From positions 18,370,913-18,434,912 of the forward strand of contig NC_046677.1 in NCBI RefSeq assembly GCF_003369915.1: DNA of 64,000 nucleotides. The letters run 5' to 3'. The position numbers were made by a program, and so were the translations under genes. Origin of the DNA: Drosophila miranda. Its lineage: Eukaryota > Arthropoda > Insecta > Diptera > Drosophilidae. Positions 1 to 21,212 of this stretch are shown one piece after another. The notes under the pieces are model-generated. The model was not told the DNA's origin and did not search any database. It saw only the letters and a list, made by a program, of their open reading frames with translations. Every line of letters starts with the position of its first letter. The stretch's first letter is position 1.

Positions 1-8068
<8,068 letters not shown>

Positions 8069-9262
8069 GTCGGCCGTGTGCCATGTGGAGGAGTAGCGAA
8101 TTGTGTACATAAAGCTTTGCGTTCAGCAGTTATCGGTGTCTATATCTATATATAGCGTATATGGCGTATATAGCGTATAAGCAGACCTTACAAATATGAA
8201 CATTTTACTCATGCAGCTTACAATATTACGTATGTTATATGTGTAGTTTCGGGCAAGGTTCAGCGACATATCTCCATTTATTCGTATCTCTACTCGTAGT
8301 TCTAGGCAATGTTTGTAAAACGCTGCGCCAAACGGGGAGTAAATTATTCAAAATAATTGAAAACAGCCAGCGGTAGCTGTATGTAAAATATAATAATAAT
8401 AACAACAATCTTTGATGTTTTTCAGTGAAAACAAAGCCAAAAATCATGCACCGTGCAACACCAAAAACCAAATTAAATTTAAACGCATGCGAATGATAAA
8501 ATTCCGGCTAAAATCCAATTAGCAATTAGGGTAGCTACAAATTTGCATCTGTATGGGTCGTCTCGTATTTTAACCAGTGCGTATGTGGTAGTAATTACGC
8601 GAAAAATATACACATTTGATCGAGGCTAGAATGGAATCGAAATCAACTGTTGGGATGAGTTTTTGTTCTAAAGACTGAATGCAAATGGCTTTCATAAGTG
8701 CGACAGGAAGAAGAGAAGTCACCGAGAATGGCCTCATCGAAAATGCTTCAAATTTCGAAAAAAAAACCCCTTTCGAAATCCCGGAAATCGAGTGGAAAAG
8801 TTAAACATAAGCGCAAAAGCACTCTTCAAAATCTGCACGAAAGCCACCAAAAATGAATACCAATTTGAAGCGAACCAACCATTTTGCTTATGAGAATTTA
8901 ATATGCGTCTGAATATTAATATTTAACAAACCATTAAGTTCCCTGTAAATATTTATAAATATTTTAATATAATAATAAAGTTCGGCTACTCTAGTTCTGT
9001 CCTACGTACTCGTACTTATTGTAAGGTGTAATGCATACGATTAAATGGCCGTGTACGTAAAAACTATGTATGTGTACACTCCAATCTACGGCAGAAAGCA
9101 ACAACCATTAAAGTTAATTACCAGTACTATGCATGTTTAAATATTTAAAACTGTAATAACATTCGAGAAAAGCAAACAGTCCGAAGAGGAGAGAATCGAT
9201 TTGCCTAAGCAGCAACGGCACACACGTAAATGAGTTTATTTAAAAGAAAGAATCGAAATAAA
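8069..9262 (+). other. Probable Trim9 3' UTR
   Basis: AT-rich sequence after the Trim9 stop with no open frame worth reporting. Two canonical poly(A) signals on the plus strand, AATAAA at about 8974-8979 and 9257-9262, are candidate ends of the transcript. Which one is used cannot be told from sequence. Confidence 0.55.
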
Positions 9263-10788
9263 ATACATATGGAAAACGCGTAATCAAATTTAAACGAGTT
9301 TTTGTCCTAAAATGAGGCTAGTTTCACGGTAGTTTCCCTATTAGAGGCGGAAAACTAGCGGAGCGTGTCGGTTCTTAATTAATATGTTGCAAAGCGGTGG
9401 CCCAATAAATGCTTTCTTGCACAGCATTTTCACTTTTTCCAGCGCATTCCATTTGCGGAAAGCCTCACGCGGGCGAGGGTTCATTGTGCCAATTTCTGTG
9501 CGGATTTCTGCGTTTGTTCTGAAATGGATTTTTGTTGTGCGGCCTTTCAGCAGGGAAATGTGTCGCCAACAATGCTCCTATGAATTCTGTTGTAGAGTTT
9601 CGGCATTCATTCGGCCCCCACTTCCCTGCCAGATCCAAATCTCCCCCCCCGACAAACACTCTTCTAAATTACACACTTAGCTCCAGCGACACGTTTGCTT
9701 AGAAAGCAGCATGTGTCAACTGCAAAAGTGGGAATACGAGTATATACTCTTATGCATATATATGTACATATGTATGTACACTCGCTTATTGTATGCGCAC
9801 ATCCATGCTCGTGTGTGAGGCTTTCATTGTTTTGTGTTTGTGTTTGACAAAAGGAGGACCAGGAGGACGCATCGCCAGCTCTAAGCGAACATTTTAATGA
9901 GCGCAGCGGAGGAAAACCGCCAAAGAAACTTTTGTTATTTCGGCTACACATTGTTTACTGTTTCTGCACTGTAGTTGCAGTTGTGTGCGGGGAAAACGCA
10001 TCAAAGTGCAGTTTTTATATCCGGGTTTCGGGGGAAGGTTTCGGAAGGAGCGAGCACTTGCTGTTGGGAAACTGACACGGGAAAGCGCTTAGCCACCCCA
10101 CCCGCCCGGAAACGCCTTGCCCCCGGCCTGGGAGTCTGCCATTTCCACATCCGCCACGACAGCAGACATCAGGACCTCCAGCAGCGGCTCCATCCTCGTC
10201 GCCTGCTTCATAAATCATAAAAAACTTTCGCCGCACGTCGCCGGCCACGATCCCCGAACAAGGAACCCGCAAACCCACCAACAGCTGCTAAGTGTTGAGT
10301 AAATGTTTTCGCGCCTCGTTGCGCTACCAAATTCCCAGAGCGTTTCTGGTGGTTCCTCCTAATGCGGCTATGTGGCGGATGTGGCACGTGATTGTTGTAG
10401 TCTCTCCGAGGCGAATATATGTATATGAAATCAGTTAGGATCGCTGGAGTCGAGTGATGCGACTGCAGCATACCCCATAGCTCGGCATCTATGGCATGTA
10501 TATGTACAAGGCCGGAAGGCCTTCCTATGGCGGAAGGAGTCGAGTTTGAAACTAACATAATACTTCAGGTATTAAAGTCGGATATACCCATAAATGAGTA
10601 TTCAGTAGGACCATTCGACTGTGTTATTCTTTATGAATCGATATCCACTCTTCAATACACCGTGACTAAAGTATTTAGCGTCCCCAGTTAGCCACGCCAA
10701 TTGGCTATGCTTCATAGAGTCCTATCTCGATACTCGACTCACAGAAGAGTTCGTGATTTGACCTATGTTACACATTTTGCAAAAAATA
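9263..10788. other. Intergenic, no gene seen
   Basis: Between the last Trim9 poly(A) signal and the P450 fragment. Open frames here are short, lack recognisable domains and sit in anonymous sequence. Confidence 0.7.
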
Positions 10789-11203
10789 TGCCCCATTTCA
10801 TACGGGCACTGCTCCTAATTCTTTACAAGTTCGTCACGTGGAACTTTGGCCACTGGCAGATGCGGATTATGAAGGAAATACGTGGTCTGCCACTGCTCGG
10901 AACGTTTCCGAATATGGTCCTTCGCCGCTGAGACATCACATTGGACTTCATCGATTTGTATAAGGAGATGAGAGTGAGGGCGAAGCATAGAGCTAGGATG
11001 AACTCCCCGTCTCGACAGGTCCACAGCTGCTGCTGGAGCCGAGACTGGGGCACGAGGCCCTGACCACGGGATTCAGGCCCTTTGGGGACAACAATATATC
11101 GACACTCATCCACTTTAAGAAGGACAAGCTGATCATGTGCAATCCCTTTTCTCTGAAAGGTCAGGCTTGGCGGCAGAAAATGCACCCTGTGACCACATCT
11201 TAA
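10789..11203 (+). pseudogene. Cytochrome P450 N-terminal fragment (CYP28/CYP309-like), broken
   Basis: Starting at ATG 10789, the frame reads a membrane anchor (RALLLILYKFVTWNFGHW), then GLPLLGTFPNMVLRR, and hits TGA at 10930-10932. The same frame continues for a short way (LDFIDLYKEM). In another frame from about 11018 it resumes with the following P450 segment (GPQLLLEP ... FRPFGDNN ... CNPFSLKGQAWRQKMHPVTTS) and ends in TAA. The order anchor - LTWNF-like motif - LLGTFP - FxxFxDN - NPFxLxGxxWxxxR matches the first 140 residues of insect CYP3-clan enzymes of the CYP28/CYP309 type. Nothing of the I-helix, ExxR or haem Cys region follows; the minus-strand lipase gene begins directly downstream. 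The stop, the frameshift and the truncation make it a pseudogene. Confidence 0.8.
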
Positions 11204-11223
11204 CGTAAAGGCAAACGCCTAGT

Positions 11224-11229
11224 TTTATT
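11224..11229 (-). terminator. Poly(A) signal of the minus-strand lipase
   Basis: AATAAA on the minus strand (TTTATT as written), about 44 bp after the stop codon at 11273. Confidence 0.6.
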
Positions 11230-11272
11230 AAAATATCAGAAATAGACCAGGAACTATTCAAAAAATTCAACT

Positions 11273-12813
11273 TTACTCCTCGGAAGGTGGCTCAACAGCT
11301 TCGTCCTGCTGTTGGTCCTGTCCTTTTCCATCTTCCTGCTCTTTCTCATTTACTCCTTCAACTTCCGTTTCATCATCATAGCTCTCTCCTACATCGTCCT
11401 CCCCCTCGGGGGCAGGATCTGTTACCGGCTGAGGAACCTCTTCCTCCACCGGAAAACTAGTGGTAGCCTCGGCATTCATCCTGCCACCAACTGACTCCCA
11501 GTACTTCATTACTTCGAGAATCTTGGGCTGAATCGAGCGCCTGGCACTAATGGCCCACATCATGTCCATGTGGTTCCACTTCTTGTACAGATGGTTCTCA
11601 ACCACGTTGGGCAGAATCTTGGCCAGGCGCTGAACGTCCTCGACAGCGGAAAGATAGTCATTGCTGCCATAATACAACGCGACCGGTGCAGTAACCCTCT
11701 CCAGTCGGTAATCGGGGGGCGTCGTGCGCCCATACACCTTCTGATTATCCTTAGCCTCGTAGTCGTACTGGCAGAACCGATCAGATTTCTGCAGCTGCAG
11801 GTAGTGCATGGGTTGCTTGACATTGCAGCCACCTGGGAGATGGCCCAGCACCACAGGGAACATGGTCTAACAGAACATAAAGAAATATGCGTGACCCTTG
11901 GAAATAAGCTTCGACAGAGTACCCACCATGTTGAGTTCTTCGCGGTTCTTTCCGATGACCTGCCAGTAGAAACGAAGGCAGGTCTTGAGTATGCCGGCCG
12001 AGTGCAGGCACTGTTTGAGGTATATGTCCGAATGGGGGAACAGCTCAAAGGACTCGCCCAGAAGGTTGATGCCAACTCTGGCTAAACCCAAGAGAGGGGC
12101 CTTTACGTGCGCTATAAAGGCCACAGGCGCCAGAGCACTCATCAGGTGGATCTTGGCGTTGTACTCGGGGCGACTAGACGCCATCACAAAGAACGAAGTG
12201 GTGCCCTGGGAGTGCCCGATGTAGCTGAGTTTCTGAAAGCCCGTTTTGGCGAGGACACCGTCTATCATGGCGGGCAGGTCGTACATCCCAATTTCGTGCC
12301 AGGAGAAGGTCCAGTAGGCGCGGTCCGTGTTGGGGTTCAGCTGAAGGTGGCCGCGCGAGTAGCGGTTGCCTCGCACATTGCCCATCCACACGTCGTAGCC
12401 TTGGCTGTACAGAAAGTATCCCAGACCACTGTGCGGACCCATCAAAATCCAGGTGGAGGAGGTGTCCTCCAGGCCGTGTACCAGCAGCACCGGCTGGGCT
12501 CCTGGTCGTGCAATTCTGTGAATGGTCAAGACGTACTTGTCCTCGGTGGTCACCTGGTGGGCCTCTGCCGGATACTTGTACTTCTCCAAGAGTTGCAGCT
12601 GCAACACAGAGAGTTCCACTGGGGCATCAAATCCCTTGCAACTTGCCACTGAGGCCTACCACCTACCGTGCTCAGATGGGCGTCCTCTATCACGCTGGCC
12701 GGAAAGTTGTCCTCCAGATAGCCCCCGGCCACCCGCATGCACTGAAGCGCGAGCCAGAGCGGGCCGAGAATCCAACTAGCGTGTTGCATGGCGTACGTTC
12801 CTGACCAAAGCAT
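11273..12813 (-). CDS. Secreted acid lipase (Lip3/gastric lipase family) with acidic C-terminal tail
   Basis: Three exons on the minus strand: 12813-12667, 12598-11927 and 11866-11273, with two introns of 68 and 60 bp, giving 470 aa. Residues about 9-30 form a signal peptide (start at 12813, or at the second Met at 12789). The partial AB-hydrolase lipase segment (YPAEAH, RPGAQPVLLVHGL) precedes the fold. The catalytic triad is Ser179 in GHSQG, Asp343 in YGSNDYL and His372 in WNHMD. The family hydrolyses triglycerides or sterol esters. After the normal end of the domain (about residue 395) there is a tail of about 75 residues rich in Glu, Asp and Gln (SFPVEEEVPQP, EDDVGESYDDETEVE). Such a tail is unusual for the family. 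The gene stands alone on this strand, downstream of no promoter motif I can name. Confidence 0.93.
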
Positions 12814-15800
12814 TTGCGATCCGTGACTAAACGCGATCTGGCACAGCCCAGTTGCTCTCCCACTAAAGAGTAATAATTACTGCTGGCCAAAGCCCTATCT
12901 GCTTTTTTGTGGGAATGTTTTTTCCAGCTTATCGGAGAATCATCGCCAGCTCATTTCCAGCTAAACTACGAGTTTTTACACATATAAATGTAGAATATAA
13001 CTCGCACAAATTAGATCAAACGATTCCAGTGTGGTCGAGCTCCACAAGGGCAAAGTTCAGGCTGTGAATCAATCATTTCAAACGGCTAGACGAGATGTCG
13101 ATCAAGCATATCGGACCAATTGAAATATAATGCAATCCAAAATCAGAATATACACCTGGTGGCCCAGGTGATCAGAGCTGTGATCTGTGATTTATACATC
13201 TGGAGTTCGTGCCTTGGGGATCTCCAGCCTCTACTATATGGTATATATGGGTACCTAATGTATCTACAAAACCAGTCCCAGAGCCAAGGCAAGCCCTCTT
13301 CGGGGCAAATCACAGTGTTTCCCTATAATGAAGTTTGCTTGGCCACTGCCAAAGAGTAAATCCAAGAAGTGTTTGCCGGGTTAATTGGAAAATTTAATTT
13401 TTAATTCCGTTGCGCAGTGGATCTCGTCTCGTCTGGTCCAGTGTCCGTTCAGCAAACATTGGAATCGCCCCATCAGTGCCTATGTCGTCGCCTCCTTTTT
13501 TTTTACAATTGATTGGCAAAAAGTGATTCCGGCTTTTGCATAAAATATTTGCAGTTCCTTTATTTGCAGCAACTGCTGTCGTCGGCGATGGCTGACAGGC
13601 TGACAAAGCGGGGCGAGGCGGCGAAGTGTTCTCCTCGACTCCCAGTCGGGGTCCATTCAATTCGAGCCCAGGCTAGGCCTCCTTTTCGCCTCTGGTCTGC
13701 TCGTTCTGGTCTGATATGCTGGCCAACGTTTCGACGTTTGACAAATAACTTAATTCGGCGTTGTCACCACATGTTGGTCCTGCCAGGAGTCGGCAGACGG
13801 TCCGAGAGGCAGACAGTCTGAGGCAAGGGGGAGTTGGCAACTTGACAGGCCATGGGAATGGGTTCTGTGGGGGTGTGGTATGGCAAATCTCTTGGCAGCG
13901 TGTCGAACTTTAAGCCTTGGTCTCATGCTTGACAAGCGTAAACTTCATGGAACTTCAAGCTATTGAAAGCCTTTAAAATTACATCGGGAGTTCGTCAGTT
14001 CGTCAGTTTAGCTCGAAATAAACGAAAATGAACTCTCCTTGAATGTTGTTGCCACAGAAAGTGACTGGAAATCGTTGCCCTTTTGACCCACATTGCAGCC
14101 CAGAGATTTAGCTGTCAGCCGAATTACCGAACTTTCTGGTTTTACCTTAAAAGGTGGACCCATTTGGGAGGCGGTGCCTTTCAGGACCGGCGCGTGCCAC
14201 GACAATTAGCCATTTGCCAGGTCTCCCCTCACTAGAGCATTACGAGAGCTGGGACGCCAACTGCCAATCACACGACAATCAGCAGACCCAAAGCCTGTTG
14301 CAACCCAACAGCAAGGGAGAGAGTGGTGGAGCAGAGGAGCAGAAGCAGAAACCCGCTTGAAGTACAATGAAAACGAGACCAATCAATTGGATAGCCTTTA
14401 GTTAGAGTCGAGTAGAAACAATGGGAGCACCGCTCTTAGTCTTAAAGGCCTGCAAAAGCTGCCTAGCCGGCAGCCGGCTCGTTAGCAGCCGCATCTATGC
14501 TGCCCCAGATTATGATCAGCATTGTTCGACTGTTGGCATCAGCGGGAGTCCACATTAGGTGCAGAAGCTGCCGAAGTCCTCTGCAGACTTCAGGGCCCCT
14601 CCGAAGGGGCCAAGCACGTGACTTTTAATCACGCGCGCATAAAATTTCATGCGAAATTCTAGACGTGTCCAAAAGGAGCTTCCCCCGTCGCGGGGCCTGC
14701 TTTATGGCCTGGCCAAGTTCTGCTCATTATGGCGCCAGAAACAGGAAACAGGGGAAACAGGAGTGCGTGAAGTCCAAGTGAAAAAGTGGCCAGGGCGAAT
14801 GAAGGTCAGAAGTTTGGGCTGCTTAAACTGTCGGGCGGAACTTTACGACTTTGGCAACTTTGGGCCGGAGCCAGGACTCGATTCTTCTGGCTAGTCAAAA
14901 GCACAACTTTAGAAAAGGTTAAAGTCAAGTGTAAGGACAGACAAGTTGGTAGCGGGGTCGGGGTCCCCACCAGTCTTGCACAGACTCCAATCGGAATGGT
15001 GCCAGACTTGACTCGCAGCCAACTGGATGCCAATTACAATTCGTTTTTTAGCTGTCAGCCTCTGCACTGGTCCTGCCATGCCCTATGCCCCATGCAACAC
15101 GCCTCCTTTTTGTCTGCATTTTGTAATTACTTTTGTGCACGTGCCGCACTACATCCGTCGGGAGCCGCCTTTAAAGTGTTATTTCCAGAGCGACAAGTTC
15201 AGGGTCAGGGCCCTGTCGCCTCGAATCTCTGCCACATTCGGAAATTTGTGTAAATTTAAAAAGCGAATCTCACATACCATTCGCGCCACACACAAAATAT
15301 AATGAAACGGAAATATGGAAATTGAATTTAAGTTCATTAATTTTAATATTTAATGCAATTTAAAGTTGATTTAACTAACAGAATCGGAGAAATCGGAGGA
15401 ATGTGGCTATAAATATGCATGTGGCCTGCTCTTCGCGTCATGCTTCGGTGGGTCTGGGGACTGACGTGTCGACTGCTTGTTAATTTCGGTCGATAAAAAA
15501 ATTATTATGCTCTTCCATTAATTACGTCATTATTTGCGCATTGTCACGGGCCCCGAGTTGCAACTGAGAAGGAATTCGACGAAGGCTGACAATCCGGATC
15601 CGGATCCATGTCCGCGTCCGGGCCGGGTCCAGGCGCATCCTTGCTGCCCGAACATCCTGATTGGCGGCCATCAGTAAAATGAACGAATGATAAAGGATTA
15701 CAATTGACGGCGGCAGTGGCGGCAATGGCGGCAATGGCGGAGGAATTGATTAATTTATGGAAAACGAGAAGACTTTCTGCTGCGGGCGAGTAAAGCGTAA

Positions 15801-18800
15801 AAACATGATTTTTACACTGTCCTACAGAGGTTGGGGCGGCATCGAACACGCACGAGTATGTTTCCTTCAATCTTTGGTGAATGGATAAAATATTGCTGAG
15901 GCTGTGCCAATTTCCAGCGGCTTGGTGCTCCCTTCGTCAGTCATTTTGGAAGATGCATCGGCATTTAATTTAATATGATTCGAAATTTTCAGTCATAAAT
16001 TAATTGAATTAAAATCCGGTTTAATGAAAACCTATTTTACCGACTAATTGCACAGAGAAAACTGGAAACTACCATGAACGGGGGTGAGGGGCAGTAATTA
16101 AATTCCACGCACTCATAGTTTCTATAATTAATATCTTATTGATTCATCTGTCACCTGTCAAGCTCATTAATGTGAAAAATCCCACCGAAATCTCTTGAGG
16201 AATAACGTAAATGCAATCTTCCATTTCGCCCATGCCCGTGCCATCGCAGGGCCAATACCCACAGCCCTGAGAAGGACTTCATGTGGAGCAGCTGGAAGGC
16301 AGAAGAGAATACATTTACCGGCGTCCTTTTCATTACGATAATGAAATATTTCAGGAGCAGTTTATGTGGATTACTTACTTAGTTGTGGGAGGCGCATGCA
16401 AAAAGCGGAGCCGACCCGAAACGCCGTAAACATGGCGGAGCTCCGCGCACGGGCACTATCCGCGAGTGGCAGCGTGAAGGACATGCGTGCAAATATAATC
16501 GGTGGGGCAAAAACCGCAGCCATAACAGCGCCGAACACGCCAAGGATAGGGGCATAATTATGGCGCTATCACACACGAACATACCGCCCCACGCACACTC
16601 GCCCCCACTCTCACCATCAGCCTTGGAAAACTAACGATAATCAATTGAGAAATGTTTATAATGAAGTGGCGCAGCCAAAGGGTTCCGCCCCACACCGTTT
16701 CCCCCTACACTGCGGAGCATTTTAAGACTGGATGGGATCGAACTTTTATGTTTTTGAATGAAGGTTGTGCTTCTGTGAATTTTTGAAAAAAGTGTTTTTT
16801 TTTACCCGGTTATTGTAGAGTACTTGGTGAATTGTATCCGGAACAGACGGAACGACAGCACCATATTCTTGATCTCGATCAAGAAGTACCTGCTCTCTGG
16901 GAAAAAGCAATGTAAAGACATGTAGAGACCCATTGGCTTGCTATTCATTTAGCTTTGAATAGTCTAATTTTGCTCAGTGTGTTCCTACCGACATTGTGAG
17001 TGAGTAGCCCGGCGCTAAGCACTTCATTTCTGCTACTCCGCACCGCCCGCTTTTTCTGAAAGGCGTGTCGGGCGAAAACGCCTAGCCAGCAATCTCCTGA
17101 TAGCGTGTACATGGCGGTTATCCCTGTCCCAACACCACCCCCCGGCAATGTGCTAAGTATACGTTGGCGAGAGATAAACACGGCCAACACACACGCACAT
17201 AAGGGCCGAAAGCCGAGAGTCGAACGGCGAGAGCCACAGTCCACAGTCCGCAGCTCGCTCGCCGCTGACCACACACTGTGTCCGCCCTGTCCATTCATGA
17301 CAACGTCCATCATAATTCATTGGGTATTGAGAAGGGTCCTGGCCGGACCAGGACCAGGCTGGGAGAACGAGAACAGAGCCTGCCAACTGCATTGTAATGA
17401 AATTAGCATACACAAGACAAAGTTGCCAGCCGCGCATTCAGCGATTATTGAGTTTAGAATTAGGGATACCAGCAGGCGGTGAAGGCTCTTCAATGGGAGA
17501 AGTTGCGGTGCAGTTCATTGGGGCCTGGAAATGCAAATGCAGTGAGCCATTCAGTCAGCTGCCGGAGGACGGACACGGGGACCGGCAGGAAACGGGCCAC
17601 AGCCGTGCTGGCTCTTCCAGGGTTAGGCCAGGTTAACTCTCGGTGACACCGCAAATGAAACAAACACTCGCCCTCAGGCGAGACCCACAGAACGGGCCGC
17701 TCATTTCTGGGTGAGCCAAGAGCGGGAAAATGACGAAGACGAGGCACCTTTGGCCAGCAGCTGCCAAATGGCAACCTATTTTCATGGTAAACGCGGTTCG
17801 CGCTTTTAATTTATGCCAAGAGCAGTCACAATTGCAACGGGCTGAGTTGTAGAGCCGCCCTATAAACGAGGTGAACTTCCCGCGCTGTTCCGAAGTTCAA
17901 AGTGCAATAAACCTGGTGCCACCAACAAATGAGCCAAGCGGAAGTTCAAGGCAGGGGCTGGGGCGGAGCCGACAATAGCCCGAAGGAGCTTAAAGCAAGC
18001 TCTGCTCTGGCATGAAAAATATATGAAGAATGGTGTTTAGCTAGTAGTGCACTCTATTGCACTACTAAATATTTCATGGGATCTGGGTTAAAATTTGATA
18101 AATTTATTATACTGCTGCCATAGGTATAACCTTAATTTTGATCGGCCTGATATCATTTCCTAGAAAAAGCTATGGTTTTCTTTGTATCCCCGGCATCATG
18201 ATAAACCGACAAACTTATTTGCAGTCTAGTTTTCAGAGACTGAAAGACCTAGGGCAACAAATTTTTGGATCGAGACTCCTGCAAAGGCTTGTCGAGGCCC
18301 CTACAGCTACCCTATTCATGATTTCAAATAGAAATAGAGATTTGTACAATCTACAGAACTGGGTTCAGATCGTATTTTCAAACTGCGTACCGGATAGAAT
18401 AGTTGTGTGGCGCAACTCACAACGCCCTGACTGGTTTTTTGTTGCACCTATAGTAACCTGTTTGCTTTTAATTTATTACCAACGAAAAGGGAAATTTTTA
18501 GGGGTAAGCCATTTCTAGTGATTGGGCGAGATTTCCCACTCCATTCGAAGCTATCCTGCCCGATGTTTGCCAAGCCCACACCTGGCTCTCCTGCCATTTA
18601 CTTTGATATCCAAGTGCATTATGTATGATGTATCTATCTCTAATTGCCTTTATTACGTTGCTTGTCGATCTGCAGTTCCCCTGCCTTTCCCCCAATATCC
18701 AGATTAAAAGTGTTTTCGACGACTGTTGGGGGGAAAAGCGTTTTCCTCCCAGCCATGCGAAGCCTCTCCGACAAGTGTCGCTTAAAGGCATATCGCTTTG

Positions 18801-21212
18801 TTTTTCCTGTTCTATTTTTAAAAAATTTTTCTTGTAGAGGAATGCAGCCAACTTTTTCAGCGACTAACATTTTTCTTTCATTCACTTTGGCGCCCACTGG
18901 CCTCTTCCCAGTGCTTCACACCACCCATCTGCGCATTCAATTTGTGTGTACATAAATTTCGAAATGGACTTCTCGTGTTGGCTCTGCCGACAGCAGAGGA
19001 GAAAAAATATATGTACTCCAGAGGAGGCACGCGAAAGAAATGGCGAGCGGAAACAAGTGGTCCTGACTGCAGTGGCACGCAGCACCGGCAGCAGAGTCGG
19101 CAGCCACAACAGCTGGCAGATAGTGTTTCACAAGCCAGTAGCATAAATAACCAACAAAAGTCCTGGACAAAGGCCAATCGAATGTCTCGTTTGGATTCCT
19201 GAAAAAATCAACGGACTTCTCGTAAAAAAGTGACCGCGAGTCCCGGAGTTTCGGAGGAGAATAATGTGCCGCAAATGTAGAATTTAAATACTTTCTCCGA
19301 ACTCTTAGAACTATTAGAATTCCGAAAATTGGAATTCGGATAATACGGGCCAAATAACGAGCATTTATTTCAATTGGACAACTTAAAGCATGGCCCAGAG
19401 GGTGAATAGAGGGGGGAAAGGCTTTGCTTTGACTGCGGGCCGATTTCACTGGCCAATGGAGCATGAAATTACAGAGGGGAGTGGTCTGAGGTGCCGAGAG
19501 CATGTAGCGTGTGGACATGTAAATTCTCAAGAAACAATTCAGGACAGGAAAAGTTCAAAAGTTAAAGTCCCCACTCCACTGGACAGTCGCGTCACAGTTC
19601 TGCTTGACTAGGAAGGGGTCCGAGGCCGGTACTTCAACGATGGTGTGGACATGGGACATGGGAGTAGTAGGTGTCTTCGGTTCCCATACTAGTAATACAT
19701 GTGTACATGTATGTATGTGACTGCAGTGGTTATCAGTCTGCGGAGCGTGAATAAAGACGCGGAAAACAATCAAGCCGAATATAATTTGGAGCTTAATGGA
19801 TGGTCAAATCAAGAATAGTCGCCTCATTATGCCATTACCTCATTTAAGCGTCTAGCACCGATTTCTACGGTTCAAAATTGAAATAACAAGAAACTGGCTT
19901 CAAGATAGAATAACGGGATAGAAAATGGGTCAGATTTAGTTGGGTTTATGGAGACATGCAAGTTTTCGTCTATAAATTGAAAGGAAGTGAGAAGGCAGCA
20001 GATGTACTCGAATGCTTACGTATTTTCGTACATCTACGCTTGATAAAACCTCTCGAAAGAAGTTTTCGATTGAGTTGGATCCCAAGTAGAATGGATTCCA
20101 TTAAAGTAAGCATTCATGGTTGGATAAAACACTGCAATGCAAGCATTTAAGGGGTGAAAATCGTTAACCATCCGTGGCTAACCGTTAAGCCGTTTACACG
20201 ACCTGACTCCATGTGCCGTAATGCCCAGCCCAACATATGTTTATATGGGTGTCGGCTCCAGTGTCATCATTACCATGACTAGGATTACGATTACTGTCAT
20301 CGTCATGTCATCCCGTACACTGAGGCACACACAGGCATACTTAGCCAACGTCTTTATGACTTTTTGCGCAGAAATGATAAGAAAAGTTTTTCTGAATCAT
20401 TTCCCGGACATGATCCCAGACCGAAGGCTTATGTCCTTGTGGAAACATATGGCATGTTGCCAGGCAGAACATTTAATGGTCTGCAAAATGGCCGGGACCA
20501 GGACATTAAAAGTTGCTTAACCTTCATTAGGCGCCCGATTCTTATTCCAACTGTCAGCGAAATGAAATTTAATATGTGTCGAGCTCTTCAGGACAGAGTT
20601 GGACCAAAGAAGGGCCAGGATAATCAGGTTTTCTCCGTCCCGTCGTAGGAGCTTAATATCCCATTTGTGCAGGGCTGTACTGCATCTCAATGATATGCTT
20701 GAAAAAATTACAAATCACCGCAAAAGTTGGCAGAGGAAGCAGAGGATGGCATGGCTTTAATCATCCAAGGATATGCCAAGCAGCCAGCTCGGAGAATGGG
20801 TCGACGTGGGAGGGTAAGTGGAAGGAGAGTAGCCAACTCTGGCAGTCAAACTCAATTTCCAGCTTGTTTCACGCGACGTCGGAGATGGCTGCTCCACCCT
20901 GCTTCTAGCCGAGGCGCTAATGCGGCGACATGGCATTATCCTTTCTCGACCAACTCTTTCCTCGCATTTTGGTAATCAGATTTGTGCAAACAGGCGTGTG
21001 CCACGAAGATGCCTACAAGGCTAAAGGACAACAGCGGTTGCGCTTCTAGCACTTGTACAATACGACGACTTGTCGTATATAAACTTAAAGTATTAGGCTT
21101 TTATCTATTTTTAGGGAATGAATGTGTGTAATTTCACTACAATTTTTGATCAGTGCAGTGTGAGGTTATTCCAGTCCGGAGGTGAGGGATGCATACGGTG
21201 GAATGGCTGTGT
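12814..21212. other. 8.4-kb intergenic stretch, no gene supported
   Basis: Many short open frames but none with recognisable domains, splice-linked partners or coherent composition. The longest anonymous ones (15 kb, 18.1-18.5 kb, 18.9-19.5 kb) have no homologue I recognise. I found no tRNA-like B-box with a matching cloverleaf. The region could hold cis-regulatory DNA or non-coding RNA that I cannot see. Confidence 0.6.

Noticed and set aside
11570..12652. Long plus-strand frames opposite the lipase
   Set aside because: Antisense shadows; the minus strand has the catalytic triad and clean introns.
18138..18518. 126-codon plus-strand frame in the 12.8-21.2 kb gap
   Set aside because: No domain, no splice partner, AT-rich surroundings and no promoter context; chance frame is the simplest reading.
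18937..19530. 197-codon minus-strand frame
   Set aside because: Overlaps three other open frames on both strands and lacks any recognisable motif.
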